42,202 bases of DNA from Actinomadura sp. KC06 (GCF_004348735.1 NZ_SMKT01000072.1:1-42202); one strand, 5' to 3'. Counted from the stretch's first letter, positions 25,592 through 34,254 are shown. The notes: generated from the sequence alone by a model not told the origin. Program-made: numbers and translations.

Positions 25592-25635
25592 TGGTCCATC
25601 GGACAGAGCCAATGGCCGAGTCAAAGCATGGACCA
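25592..25635. promoter_or_regulatory. Inverted TGGTCCAT/ATGGACCA pair in EamA-MocR divergent region
   Basis: TGGTCCAT (25592-25599) and ATGGACCA (25628-25635) are exact 8-base inverted copies with a 28-base spacer, placed between the two divergent start codons. MocR-family regulators often bind paired sites of this kind (for example in PdxR/GabR systems), so this is the likely operator for both genes. Confidence 0.5.
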
Positions 25636-25682
25636 TTGCGCGGTCCGTGACGTTCGCACTCCCTCTTGACGCTGAGAGTCAT

Positions 25683-27110
25683 GTGACCGACCTTCATCTC
25701 CCGCTCGACCGGTCAGCAGGCCGGCTCGCCGCGCAGATCGCCGCAGGTTTCCGCACCGCCGTGCGCACGGGCCGGCTCACCGCCGGGACGAGGCTGCCGT
25801 CGAGCCGCGACCTGGCGCGCGATCTGGACGTCTCCCGCGGCGTCGTCGTCGCCGCCTACGAGCAGCTGACCGCCGAGGGGTTCCTGGTCGCCCGGCGCGG
25901 CGACGGCACCCGCATCGCGCCGCTGGCCCGTCCCGACGAGGCGTCCCCGGCCTCGTCGAACGGCGTGCCCGGCCCGTCCCGGGAGCAGCGGCCGGACCCC
26001 GCGCCCCCGCCCGCCTACGACCTGTGGCCGGGCAAGCCGGACCTGTCGGCGTTCCCGCGCGAGCGCTGGATCTCGGCGGCCCGCGCCGCGCTGCGCACGC
26101 TGCCGCACGACGCGCTCACCTACCCCGATCCCGGCGGCGTCCCGGCGCTGCGCGCCGAGCTGGCCGGCTACCTCGGCCGGGTCCGCGCCGCGCACGCCGA
26201 CCCCCGCCGCGTCGTGATCATGAACGGGGTGGCGCAGGGCCTGTCCGCGCTGCTGCGGCTGCTGCGGGCGAGCGGGCACACGCTGCTCGCCGTCGAGGAC
26301 CCGACCAGCGACCGGCAGCTGCCGATGCTGGACGCGTCCGGCCTGCGGGTGATCCGCGTCCCCGTCGACGCCGACGGGCTGGACGTCGCCGCGCTCGCCC
26401 GCACCGGGGCGCGGGCCGTCCTCGTCACGCCCGCGCACCAGTACCCGACCGGCGTCGTGCTGTCCCCGTCCCGGCGCGCCGACCTGATCGCCTGGGCGCG
26501 GGACGTCGACGGCCTGATCCTGGAGGACGACTACGACGCCGAGTTCCGCTACGACCGCGAGCCCGTCGGCTGCCTCCAGGGCGTCGACCCCGACCGGGTC
26601 GTGCTGCTCGGCTCGGTGAGCAAGTCCCTCGCGCCGGCGCTCCGCCTCGGCTGGGCCGTCGCGTCCCCGGCACTCGCCAAGCGGCTCCGCGACCACCGCG
26701 GCACGACCGACCTCGGCGCGCCCGTCCTGGAGCAGTACGCCCTCGCCGAGCTGATCAGGAGCGGCGGATACGACCGGCACCTGCGCACGATGCGGCGGCG
26801 CTACCGGGCCCGGCGGGACGCGCTGGCCGGGGCGCTGAACTCCCGGATGCCCGGCGCCGTGGTTCGCGGCGTCTCAGCGGGCATCCACCTCTACGTGGAA
26901 CTTCCCCGGGGGAGCGACGAGGACGCGGTCGTGGCCCGCGCCGCGCGGTCCGGTGTGGCCGTCGCGGGCGCCCGTCCCATGTGGTCGCCGGGACGCGCGG
27001 GCCACGCCACACCCGCCCTCGTCCTCGGCTACGCGGGCCTTACCGAGCCCCGCCTGGTCAAAGCCGCCCAACTGCTGGGCCAAGCGGTTATGGACGTTGC
27101 CGAAGGGTAG
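25683..27110 (+). CDS. MocR-type GntR/aminotransferase-fold regulator
   Basis: 475 residues from GTG 25683 (GAGAG 5 bases upstream). The N-terminal GntR winged helix (LAAQIAAGFRTAVRTGRLTA; SSRDLARDLDVSRGVVVAAYEQL) is joined by a Pro-rich linker (residues 80-110) to a fold-I aminotransferase domain. The PLP lysine is Lys314 in GSVSKSLAPALRLGW, and EDDYDAEFRYDREP supplies the PLP-ring contacts. MocR proteins sense vitamin B6 or amino-compound adducts. Divergent from an EamA exporter, its probable target. Confidence 0.92.
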   Translation: MTDLHLPLDRSAGRLAAQIAAGFRTAVRTGRLTAGTRLPSSRDLARDLDVSRGVVVAAYEQLTAEGFLVARRGDGTRIAPLARPDEASPASSNGVPGPSREQRPDPAPPPAYDLWPGKPDLSAFPRERWISAARAALRTLPHDALTYPDPGGVPALRAELAGYLGRVRAAHADPRRVVIMNGVAQGLSALLRLLRASGHTLLAVEDPTSDRQLPMLDASGLRVIRVPVDADGLDVAALARTGARAVLVTPAHQYPTGVVLSPSRRADLIAWARDVDGLILEDDYDAEFRYDREPVGCLQGVDPDRVVLLGSVSKSLAPALRLGWAVASPALAKRLRDHRGTTDLGAPVLEQYALAELIRSGGYDRHLRTMRRRYRARRDALAGALNSRMPGAVVRGVSAGIHLYVELPRGSDEDAVVARAARSGVAVAGARPMWSPGRAGHATPALVLGYAGLTEPRLVKAAQLLGQAVMDVAEG

Positions 27111-27139
27111 AACAAGCATCCCCGAGGTAGGAGTTGTTC

Positions 27140-27370
27140 ATGAGTCTCGAAGAGGCCGCGCGGCAGCTGAAGATGGCGGGCCACGACGCGCAGGTGGCCT
27201 TCGACTGTGTCGGCCTGGGCGACCTCGAAAGGGCGCAGGAGCACGCCGTGACCCTCCGGGCCGCGGCCGACGCCGCCGAGGTGGCCCTGAGCCGTGCGCT
27301 GCAGGACCTGACCCCGGAGCAGGCCCTGGCCGAAGGCGAACGCGCCGTCGTCGCGCTCGAAGACGCCTGA
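27140..27370 (+). CDS. Small uncharacterised helical protein
   Basis: 76 residues from ATG 27140 with AGGAG 6 bases upstream. Almost entirely alpha-helical and Ala/Glu/Leu-rich (SLEEAARQLKMAGHDAQVAF; HAVTLRAAADAAEVALSRAL), with one Cys (FDCVGLGD). It has no signal peptide or membrane helix. It begins 29 bp after the MocR gene and may be co-transcribed. The helical hairpin pattern could indicate a dimerising or ferritin-like bundle, but no family is recognised. No gene was seen in 27371-27442. Confidence 0.72.
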   Translation: MSLEEAARQLKMAGHDAQVAFDCVGLGDLERAQEHAVTLRAAADAAEVALSRALQDLTPEQALAEGERAVVALEDA

Positions 27371-27442
27371 CCGTCGTCGTCCAGGCCCCTGTCCTCGTAC
27401 GGGCGGGGGCTTGAACGTTGCGGGACGTGGCCGCCGCGCGCG

Positions 27443-28681
27443 TCAGGCGACGGGCCGTTCCATCGTGGGGGAGTCCGGCCGGGCGCCTTTGACCGGGACG
27501 GGATCGAACCCCTTCGCGGTGACGAACACGACCAGGATGAGCGCCGTGGGGACGATGAACGCCAGGCGCAGGCCGTGGTCATCGCTGAGCGGGGCGATGG
27601 CGCCGACGACGGCCGCTCCCAGGACGAACCCGACGTAGTTGAAGATGTTCACGCGGGCCACCGCCACGCCGAGGCCGGTCGGGTCGACGCGTCCGGCCGC
27701 GGAGAACGAGACCGGGGCGATCACCGCCAGGCCGAGCCCGGCGACCGCGAACGCGGCGATGGCGACGGCCGCGTTCGGCGCCGCGACCACGCCGGCCATG
27801 CCCACGATCCCGACGGCGCCGCCGAGCCGCACGACCCGCACGGGCCCGGAGCGGCGGACGGCGAGGTCCGCGACGGCACGGCTGACCACCATGGCGATCT
27901 GGTACGCGACGTATCCGAGCGGCGCGATCCAGTCGCTGCCGGACAGCTCGTCGTCCAGGTACTTCGCGCCGTAGCTGGAGATCGCGGAGTCGGCGAGGTA
28001 GGCGACGGCCATCGCGGCGCCGACGATGAGGATCGGCCGCCACGGGACGCTCCGTCCGGCGGCCTTGAGCTCCTCGGGGGTGGGCCCGTCGCCTTCTTCG
28101 GCGCGGGCGTAGAGCCGGTGCCCGGTGGCGAGCGACACGGCGATCCCGATGGCGGCGGCGATCGCGAACCCCGTGAACAGCGACAGGTCGATCTTGTTGG
28201 TGAGGGACGCCCAGAGCCCGCCGAGGATCCCGGCGACGCTCCACACCGCGTAGAAGCCGGTGATCAGGCTGACGCCGTAGCGGCGTTCGACCGCGATGGC
28301 CTGGGCGTTCATCGAGGCGTCCACCGCGCCGACGAACAGGCCGAACGCCGCGACGGCGACGTACAGCGCGATGTCATTGTCCCCGGTGAGGCCGATCAGG
28401 GCGATCGTGACGGCGACCGCGGGCTGGGAGACGCGCAGCACCGGCCCGCTGCCGAGCCGCTGGAACAGGGCGCCGGACGCGACGCTGCCCACCCCGGCGA
28501 TCAGCGGCACCATCAGCAGCACCAGCGACAGGGTGGCGTCGCTGAGATGGTGGGCCTTCTGCATCTGCGGGACCTGCGTCACCAGGGACGCGAAGCAGAG
28601 CCCCTGGACGGCGAACGCCGCGTAGGCGGAGAACCGAGCACGGCGGTCACGCGCGGTGATTCCGGCGCTGCCCTGACCCAC
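27443..28681 (-). CDS. MFS transporter
   Basis: 412 residues from GTG 28681 (AGAGAGG 8 bases upstream). Twelve predicted membrane helices in two halves separated by a polar loop (RAEEGDGPTPEELKAAGRSV). Features such as VGAVDASMNAQAIAVERRYG and LITGFYAVWSVAGILGGLWAS are typical of the subfamily that includes sugar and drug exporters (YbjJ-like). Substrate unknown. It lies 77 bp downstream of nothing on its own strand and next to the ABC exporter genes read in the same direction. Confidence 0.9.
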   Translation of the reverse strand: MGQGSAGITARDRRARFSAYAAFAVQGLCFASLVTQVPQMQKAHHLSDATLSLVLLMVPLIAGVGSVASGALFQRLGSGPVLRVSQPAVAVTIALIGLTGDNDIALYVAVAAFGLFVGAVDASMNAQAIAVERRYGVSLITGFYAVWSVAGILGGLWASLTNKIDLSLFTGFAIAAAIGIAVSLATGHRLYARAEEGDGPTPEELKAAGRSVPWRPILIVGAAMAVAYLADSAISSYGAKYLDDELSGSDWIAPLGYVAYQIAMVVSRAVADLAVRRSGPVRVVRLGGAVGIVGMAGVVAAPNAAVAIAAFAVAGLGLAVIAPVSFSAAGRVDPTGLGVAVARVNIFNYVGFVLGAAVVGAIAPLSDDHGLRLAFIVPTALILVVFVTAKGFDPVPVKGARPDSPTMERPVA

Positions 28682-28758
28682 GCGGCCCACCTCTCTGCGG
28701 CACGCAATGTGAAGAAGATTCGCGTCAGCGTACCTCGCGGGCGGGGGCTGGAGGACGG

Positions 28759-29562
28759 TCAGTCGATGAGGCGCTTGCGCATCCCGCGGACCGCGATGAG
28801 CCACATCAGCGCCGCGAACACCATCAGGGCGCCCAGATGCCCCAGATCGGCCAGCGGGTCCAGGCCGAAGACCGCGTCCCGGACCAGCTCCACGCAGTGG
28901 TAGAGCGGGTTGAGGTACGAGACGTTCTGCGCCCAGCCCGGCAGCGAATCGATCGGGAAGAACGTCCCGGCGATCAGGAACAGCGGCGTCACCACACCGG
29001 TGATCACGTAGTCGAACGAGTTGATCGACGGGACCACCGAGGACGTCCACATCCCGAACAGGCCGAAGCCGAGCGCGGTGAAGAACGTCACGAACGGCAC
29101 CAGCAGCATCCCGAACGCGGGGTCGAGGCCGAAGAACATCCCCACGACGATCGGCGTGCACGAGTACACCGACGACTTCGCCGCGATCCACAGGGCCTCG
29201 GCCGTCACCAGCTCGTGGACGTCCACCGGCGCGGCGAGCATCCCGTCGTAGGTGTGCTGGAACACGCGCCTGATGTAGCCGTTGAACATCCCCGGGAACA
29301 CGGACGTGAACAGCGCTGCCGTGCCGACGACGCCCGTCGCGACGAAGTCCAGGTACCGGTAGTTCCCGATCACCGCGACCATCGATCCGAACCCGTAGCC
29401 GAAGGCGAGCAGGAAGAACGTCGGCTCCACCATCGAGGCGAACGACTGCGACTTCCAGTACCGCTTGTACAGGGCCAGCTCGTGCCGCCAGATGCCCCGC
29501 ACCGGCGCGAACTCGAACCGCCGCAACCGCGGCGCCCGCTCCACGCGGGCCTCCACGCTCAT
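28759..29562 (-). CDS. ABC-2 type exporter permease
   Basis: 267 residues from ATG 29562 (AGGGAGG 5 bases upstream). Six predicted membrane helices; the ABC-2 signatures are IWRHELALYKRYWKSQS, GSMVAVIGNYRYLDFVATG and TFFPIDSLPGWAQNVSYLNP followed by HCVELVRDAVFG. It resembles the NodJ/DrrB group of drug or lipo-oligosaccharide exporters. The partner ATPase is encoded 52 bp upstream, and a hairpin repeat fills that gap. Substrate cannot be inferred. Confidence 0.93.
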   Translation of the reverse strand: MSVEARVERAPRLRRFEFAPVRGIWRHELALYKRYWKSQSFASMVEPTFFLLAFGYGFGSMVAVIGNYRYLDFVATGVVGTAALFTSVFPGMFNGYIRRVFQHTYDGMLAAPVDVHELVTAEALWIAAKSSVYSCTPIVVGMFFGLDPAFGMLLVPFVTFFTALGFGLFGMWTSSVVPSINSFDYVITGVVTPLFLIAGTFFPIDSLPGWAQNVSYLNPLYHCVELVRDAVFGLDPLADLGHLGALMVFAALMWLIAVRGMRKRLID

Positions 29563-29576
29563 TCCTGCCTCCCTGC

Positions 29577-29618
29577 GGGGGGAACGACCCCCCGCGCCCC
29601 CCGGCTCGCTTCGCTCAT
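29577..29618 (-). repeat. Dispersed GC hairpin repeat, copy 1
   Basis: Read on the minus strand it starts ATGAGCGAAGCG, continues through a G-run and ends in CCCCCC. It contains the stem GGGGGG-AACGA-CCCCCC (29577-29593). Its first bases include the stop codon of the ABC ATPase gene, and it fills the gap before the permease. A second copy is at 38368-38411. Similar GAGCGAAGCGAG elements are, from memory, common between genes in actinobacteria. Confidence 0.6.
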
Positions 29619-30568
29619 TCCACACGCTCCCCGGTCAGGATCACGAACACGTCCTCGAGGTTGGCGGCGCGGCGGACGCCGTCCGGGCCCAGCTCGTCCT
29701 CCAGGGACGGCGCGATCGTCTCGGCCTTCAGCACCGACACCGAAGGGCCGGTGCGGCGCGTGGGCAGCCCGGCCGCCTTCGCCAGCCGCTCCACCTCCAT
29801 CAGCCGGTCGGGCGGCCCGTAGTGCTCGATGACCCGGTCGCCCGCGTACTCGGCCACCAGGTCCGACGGGGAGCCGCGGGCGATGACGCGGCCGTGCGAC
29901 ATCAGCGCGCACTCGTCCGCCAGCCGCTCGGCCTCCTCGATGTAGTGCGTCGACATCAGCACGGTCGTGCCCCCGGCGCGCAGCCCGTCGATCAGCCCCC
30001 ACAGTTCCGCGCGCACCTGCGGGTCCAGGCCGACGGTCGGCTCGTCCAGCAGGACGAGCGCGGGCCGGTGCACCAGCCCGCGGGCGATCAGCAGCCGCCG
30101 CCGCATGCCGCCGGACAGGTCGTCCACCTTGGTGAGCTGCCGCTCGGTCAGGTGCGCGAGCGCCAGCGCGTCGTCCACCGCCTGCCTGCGCGCCCGGCGC
30201 GGCACCCGGTACAGGTGCGCGAACACCTCCAGGTTCTCGCGGGCGGTCAGCTCCTCGTCGAGGTTGTCCTGCTGCGGGACGACGCCCATCGCGGCCCGCG
30301 CGCGCTTGGACTCCCGCGGGACGCTGAAGCCCAGCACGCGGATGCTGCCCTCGGTGGCGATCGCCTGCGCGGTCAGCATCTTCATGGTGGTCGACTTGCC
30401 GGCGCCGTTCGGCCCCAGCAGTCCCATGCAGATGCCCGCGGGGACCTCCAGGTCGAGCCCGTCCACGGCGGTGAAGTCGCCGAAGCGCTTCACCACGCCG
30501 CGAAGGCTGATCGCCGCCGTGGCGGAGCTCTCCCGGGCAGCCGCGAGCTGCGCACGTTGCACGGTCAT
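29615..30568 (-). CDS. ABC transporter ATPase (NodI/DrrA type)
   Basis: 317 residues from ATG 30568; an ATG at 30601 (MSDYFPSVRG) is a possible earlier start, and both lack a well-spaced ribosome site. Walker A GLLGPNGAGKSTT, the Q-loop in VVPQQDNLDEELT, signature DDLSGGMRRRLLIARG and Walker B LVLLDEPTVGLDP are complete. The C-terminal extension (PPDRLMEVERLAKAAGLPTR to FVILTGERVE) is typical of DrrA-type exporter ATPases. It drives the ABC-2 permease encoded next to it. Divergent from the DUF1707 gene. Confidence 0.95.
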   Translation of the reverse strand: MTVQRAQLAAARESSATAAISLRGVVKRFGDFTAVDGLDLEVPAGICMGLLGPNGAGKSTTMKMLTAQAIATEGSIRVLGFSVPRESKRARAAMGVVPQQDNLDEELTARENLEVFAHLYRVPRRARRQAVDDALALAHLTERQLTKVDDLSGGMRRRLLIARGLVHRPALVLLDEPTVGLDPQVRAELWGLIDGLRAGGTTVLMSTHYIEEAERLADECALMSHGRVIARGSPSDLVAEYAGDRVIEHYGPPDRLMEVERLAKAAGLPTRRTGPSVSVLKAETIAPSLEDELGPDGVRRAANLEDVFVILTGERVE

Positions 30569-30652
30569 GCCTCTCACACTAGGGAAATAATCGGACATAA
30601 CCCCACTGGTTTTCCGTGGGGCGGATCGGCCGCCTGCGGCTAACCTCATGGT

Positions 30653-31279
30653 GTGGACGTCCCCCAGCGAGATGCCCGGCCGCGCCCCGCCGACGCGAAG
30701 GCTACGCGCGTCCGCGACCTGCGCGCGTCCGACGCCGACCGGGAACGGGTCGCCGCCGTCCTCGGCGAGGCCTTCGCGGACGGCCGGCTCACCGCCGACG
30801 AGCACGCCGACCGCACCGCCCGCGCCTACGCCGCCCGCACGCTGGGCGAGCTCACCGGCCTCACTGTCGACCTCAGCCCCGAGGAGGCCCAGCCCATCCT
30901 CGTGGACGACCGTCCCGTCACGGTCTTCTTCGGCCGCACCCGCCGGGACGGGCGCTGGGTCGTCCCCGTGAAGCTCCCGCTGCTCGCCCTGTTCGGCACG
31001 GTCGAGCTGGACCTGCGCGAGGCCGTCCTGCAGCGCCGCCACATCGTGGTCGACTCGATGGTCCTCGGCGGCCGGATCCGGCTGCTCGTCCCCGACGGCG
31101 TCCGCGTGGACGTCACCGGACGCACCATCCTCAGCACCCGCGACCTCCGCGCCCGTCCCGTCGCCGACGGCCCCACGATCGAGGTCGGCGGCACGATGAT
31201 CTTCGGCTCGGTCCGCGTCCGGGCGCCGAAGCGCACCCTGCGCGCACGCGTCCGCGACCGCTTCACCCGCGGCGGCTGA
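30653..31279 (+). CDS. DUF1707 (SHOCT-like) protein with LiaF-like C-terminus
   Basis: 208 residues from GTG 30653. TAACCT six bases before the GTG and no ribosome site suggest leaderless translation. The DUF1707 domain (residues about 22-74) is LRASDADRERVAAVLGEAFA with DGRLTADEHADRTARAYAAR. The remainder (VTVFFGRTRRDGRWVVPVKL; RRHIVVDSMVLGGRIRLLVP) looks like the beta-helical C-terminal domain of LiaF/YvqF envelope-stress proteins. There is no membrane helix, so it is probably cytoplasmic or peripheral. Divergent from the ABC exporter. Confidence 0.88.
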   Translation: MDVPQRDARPRPADAKATRVRDLRASDADRERVAAVLGEAFADGRLTADEHADRTARAYAARTLGELTGLTVDLSPEEAQPILVDDRPVTVFFGRTRRDGRWVVPVKLPLLALFGTVELDLREAVLQRRHIVVDSMVLGGRIRLLVPDGVRVDVTGRTILSTRDLRARPVADGPTIEVGGTMIFGSVRVRAPKRTLRARVRDRFTRGG

Positions 31280-31301
31280 GCCCGATCCGCCCGCGGGCCC
31301 G

Positions 31302-32336
31302 CTACACCGCCGTGTCGAAGTTGATGGCGCTGTAGGCGCGGAGCTTGCTGAGCTGGTGCTCGCTGTCGATCGTCCGGATCGTCCCGCTGCGGGAGCGCAT
31401 GACCAGCGAATGCGTCACGGCCGTGCCCTTGCTGTAGCGGACGCCGTCGACGAGTTCGCCGTCCGTGATGCCGGTCGCGGCGAAGAACACGTCGTCCGAG
31501 GTCACCAGGTCGTCGGTCGTCAGCACCTTGCCCGGCTCGTGCCCGGCGTCCGCCGCCCGCTGCCGCTCCTCGTCGTCCTGCGGCCACAGCCGCCCCTGGA
31601 TCACGCCGCCCAGCGCCTTGATCGCGCACGCCGCGATGATGCCCTCCGGGGTGCCGCCGATGCCGAGCAGCACGTCGACGCCCGTCCCCGGACGGGACGC
31701 CATGATCGCGCCGGCCACGTCGCCGTCCAGGATGAACTTGATCCGCGCCCCGGCCTCGCGGACCTCCTTGACGATGCCCTCGTGCCGCGGACGGTCCAGG
31801 ATGCAGACGGTCACGTCCTGCGGCGACGAGCCCTTCGCGCGGGCGACCGCGCGGATGTTGTCGGCGATCGGACGCTCGATGTCGACGGCGTCCGCCGCCT
31901 CCGGGCCGGTCACCAGCTTCTCCATGTAGAACACGGCGGACGGGTCGAACATCGACCCGCGCGGCGCCACCGACAGCACCGCGATCGCGTTGTTCATGCC
32001 GAGCGCGGTCAGCCGCGTCCCGTCCACAGGGTCGACCGCGACGTCGCACTCGGCGCCGGAGCCGTCCCCGACCTCCTCGCCGTTGAACAGCATCGGCGCG
32101 TTGTCCTTCTCGCCCTCGCCGATCACCACGACGCCCTGCATGGACACGGTGTTGATCAGCTGGCGCATGGCGTTCACGGCGGCCCCGTCGGCGCCGTTCT
32201 TGTCGCCGCGGCCGACCCAGCGGGCGGCGGCCATCGCGGCGGCCTCGGTCACCCGGACCAGTTCCATCGCCAGGTTGCGGTCCGGGGCCTCGGGCTCGGT
32301 CGTGAGCGGAGAGGAAACGGCGGTCTCATCGGACAT
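31302..32336 (-). CDS. glpX: Fructose-1,6-bisphosphatase class II
   Basis: 344 residues from ATG 32336. Hydrolyses fructose 1,6-bisphosphate in gluconeogenesis. Class II (GlpX) features are clear: GVVVIGEGEKDNAPMLFNGE and CDVAVDPVDGTRLTALG hold the metal ligands and the phosphate site, with VLLGIGGTPEGIIAACAIKA toward the C-terminus. The main FBPase of most actinobacteria. Divergent from the TetR gene with 252 bp between; in mycobacteria it directly neighbours fumC. Confidence 0.97.
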   Translation of the reverse strand: MSDETAVSSPLTTEPEAPDRNLAMELVRVTEAAAMAAARWVGRGDKNGADGAAVNAMRQLINTVSMQGVVVIGEGEKDNAPMLFNGEEVGDGSGAECDVAVDPVDGTRLTALGMNNAIAVLSVAPRGSMFDPSAVFYMEKLVTGPEAADAVDIERPIADNIRAVARAKGSSPQDVTVCILDRPRHEGIVKEVREAGARIKFILDGDVAGAIMASRPGTGVDVLLGIGGTPEGIIAACAIKALGGVIQGRLWPQDDEERQRAADAGHEPGKVLTTDDLVTSDDVFFAATGITDGELVDGVRYSKGTAVTHSLVMRSRSGTIRTIDSEHQLSKLRAYSAINFDTAV

Positions 32337-32544
32337 GGCGGCCCAGCCCTTCGGTCGGTGGCGACCCGGCGGTCGGTGTCGGCCCGGCGTCGGTGTTTGA
32401 CCCGGATTCTCCGTGGACCGGACGCCCGGCCACAAATTGGACCAGACCAGCCGGGGTCACGGGTCGTACCGGCGCGCGTACCGGCACGGCGGCGCGTCCG
32501 GCGCGGCGCCTCCGGCGGGGTGCCGGATTCCGCGGTCGCACTGG

Positions 32545-32564
32545 CAAGGGATCGTTTCCCCTTG
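32545..32564. promoter_or_regulatory. CAAGGG-N8-CCCTTG operator candidate before the TetR gene
   Basis: A perfect 6-8-6 inverted repeat centred about 34 bases before the ATG, covering the -35 position of a promoter whose -10 would be TAATCT (32575-32580). Autorepression by the TetR protein is the simplest reading. The rest of 32337-32588 contains a duplicated GTACCGGC and no gene. Confidence 0.45.
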
Positions 32565-32588
32565 GGAGAGGGCGTAATCTCAGGCGAC

Positions 32589-33254
32589 ATGAGCAGCCAC
32601 ATCGACGTCCCGTCCGGCGAGGTGACCCCGAACGGCGAGACGGGGACCGCCGGCGCCCCCGCGCGCACGTCCGACCGCGGGGCCGCGACCCGCGGCGCCC
32701 TGCTGGCCGCCGCACGGGACGTCTTCTGCGAGTCGGGCTTCGCCCAGGCCGCGGTGACCGACATCGTCGCCAAGGCCGGCGCGAGCGTCGGCAGCCTGTA
32801 CCACCACTTCAGCGGCAAGGCCGACCTGTACCTGACGCTGTTCGAGGAGTTCCAGGTCGGGCAGCAGGAACGCACCCGCAAGGCGATCAACGCCGTCCGC
32901 GAGGCGGGCGAGACCGACCCGATGCGCCAGTTCCTCGCCGGGGCGCGCGCCTACCTCGACGGCTGCCTGGCGGAGCGCGACGTCTCCCGGCTGTTCATCT
33001 CCGGCGACGGCCCGCCCGGCTTCGACCGCGTCATGCGGCAGCGGCTCGGCAAGTGGGCGCGCCGCAGCGCCGCGCTGTTCCACACCGGCGACGGGGGCGT
33101 GGACGAGGCCCTGGTCGTGGTGCTGACCGGCGCGATGGCGGGCGCGGTGTCGGAGATCTCCCTCATGGACGACGAGGACGCCGCCCGCAGGCTCGCCGAC
33201 GAGATCATGGCCATCGTCGGCACCATCTCCAACCCCGGTACGGGGCAGCGCTGA
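32589..33254 (+). CDS. TetR family transcriptional regulator
   Basis: 221 residues. A 30-residue polar tail precedes the TetR helix-turn-helix (ARDVFCESGFAQAAVTDIVA; KAGASVGSLYHHFSGKADLY). The ligand-binding domain is helical (FLAGARAYLDGCLAERDVSR; RRSAALFHTGDGGVDEALVV). TAATCT eight bases before the ATG suggests a leaderless transcript. It is followed by the DUF4245 gene at 20 bp and may share its transcript. Ligand unknown. Confidence 0.92.
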   Translation: MSSHIDVPSGEVTPNGETGTAGAPARTSDRGAATRGALLAAARDVFCESGFAQAAVTDIVAKAGASVGSLYHHFSGKADLYLTLFEEFQVGQQERTRKAINAVREAGETDPMRQFLAGARAYLDGCLAERDVSRLFISGDGPPGFDRVMRQRLGKWARRSAALFHTGDGGVDEALVVVLTGAMAGAVSEISLMDDEDAARRLADEIMAIVGTISNPGTGQR

Positions 33255-33274
33255 CCGTGCGGGATCCTGGAGGG

Positions 33275-33985
33275 GTGACCGAAGAGGACGTATCCGAGAG
33301 CCGCGCCGGAAGCGCCGCCGAAAGCCCCTCCGGAAGCGCCGCCGAGAGCCCCGCCGAGAAGGCTCCGGGCGGGCGGCCCGTGGTCGAGGTGAGCCCGGCC
33401 GTCCACAAGCGGCTGACGACGGGGCTCGGCGGCTTCACGATGGCGATGGCCGCGTGCCTGCTGGTCGTCCTGGCGATCTACGCCATCACGCCCCGCAGCA
33501 ACGAGGAGCTCCTGCCGACCGTCGACTACGGCTCGCAGCTGTGGGCGATGCGCAACGAGGCGCCGTTCACCTCCTACTCGCCGGAAGGGCTGCCGGCGCG
33601 GTGGCGTCCGACCAGCTCCCGGCTGCACGGCATGGACTCCGACGGAAAGAAGCCCGTCGCCTGGCATCTCGGGTTCGTGACGCCCAACGACGAGTACGCG
33701 GCGCTGGAGCAGAGCAACGAGAAGGCGTCCGAGTACGTCCCGCGCATGACCAACAGCAGCAAGGTCGTCGGGACGCAGCAGATCAACGGCGTCGTCTGGA
33801 CGAAGTACCACCGCAAGGACAAGAAGGCGAACTCCCTCGCCCGGACCCTCCCGGACGGCGTGAGCCTCGTCGTGACCGGCACGGCGTCCTACGAGGAGCT
33901 GACGATCCTGGCCGCGTCGCTCAAACCGCAGAGCAAGAACGGCGCCGGCCTGACCCCCTCGGCGACCCCCGCCACCGGCCCCTGA
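33275..33985 (+). CDS. DUF4245 membrane protein
   Basis: 236 residues from GTG 33275; the GGAGG is only 1 base away, so GTG 33257 (adding MRDPGG) is an alternative. A disordered start with two SAAESP units precedes a membrane helix (about 51-72, LGGFTMAMAACLLVVLAIYA). The outside domain (VDYGSQLWAMRNEAPFTSYS; WHLGFVTPNDEYAALEQSNE; YHRKDKKANSLARTL) matches DUF4245, function unknown. The same family sits next to glpX in mycobacteria (Rv1100). Confidence 0.88.
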   Translation: MTEEDVSESRAGSAAESPSGSAAESPAEKAPGGRPVVEVSPAVHKRLTTGLGGFTMAMAACLLVVLAIYAITPRSNEELLPTVDYGSQLWAMRNEAPFTSYSPEGLPARWRPTSSRLHGMDSDGKKPVAWHLGFVTPNDEYAALEQSNEKASEYVPRMTNSSKVVGTQQINGVVWTKYHRKDKKANSLARTLPDGVSLVVTGTASYEELTILAASLKPQSKNGAGLTPSATPATGP

Positions 33986-33987
33986 TC

Positions 33988-34023
33988 CTCAGAAGGGCGC
34001 GGCGATCTCAGAAGGGCGCGGCG
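33988..34023. repeat. 19-bp tandem duplication at the xseB 3' end
   Basis: The 17 bases CTCAGAAGGGCGCGGCG occur at 33988-34004 and 34007-34023. The second copy contains the xseB stop and its last four codons; the first is an extra copy just beyond the stop. A recent local duplication. Confidence 0.75.
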
Positions 34024-34244
34024 GGTTCGCCGTTCTCGGGCCTGTCCAGCGCGGCCGCCAGCCGGGCACGGGCGCCTTCGAGCCACTCCTCGCAGATCGC
34101 GGCGAGCTTCTCGCCCCGCTCCCACAGGGCCAGCGACTCCTCCAGCGTCAGCCCGCCGGCCTCCAGCCGCTTGACGACGTCCGCCAGTTCGTCGCGCGCC
34201 TGCTCGTACGACGGCTTCTCGGCCGTCCCCTTCTCGTCCGCCAT
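34008..34244 (-). CDS. xseB: Exodeoxyribonuclease VII small subunit
   Basis: 78 residues from ATG 34244 (GTG 34253 is an alternative). The short helical-hairpin protein is typical: SYEQARDELADVVKRLEAGG, then LTLEESLALWERGEKLAAIC. It binds the long extended coil of XseA to form the single-strand-specific exonuclease VII. It begins 10 bp after the xseA stop, so the two are translated from one message. Its 3' end is tandemly duplicated. Confidence 0.95.
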   Translation of the reverse strand: MADEKGTAEKPSYEQARDELADVVKRLEAGGLTLEESLALWERGEKLAAICEEWLEGARARLAAALDRPENGEPAAPF

Positions 34245-34254
34245 CTGCCCCACC

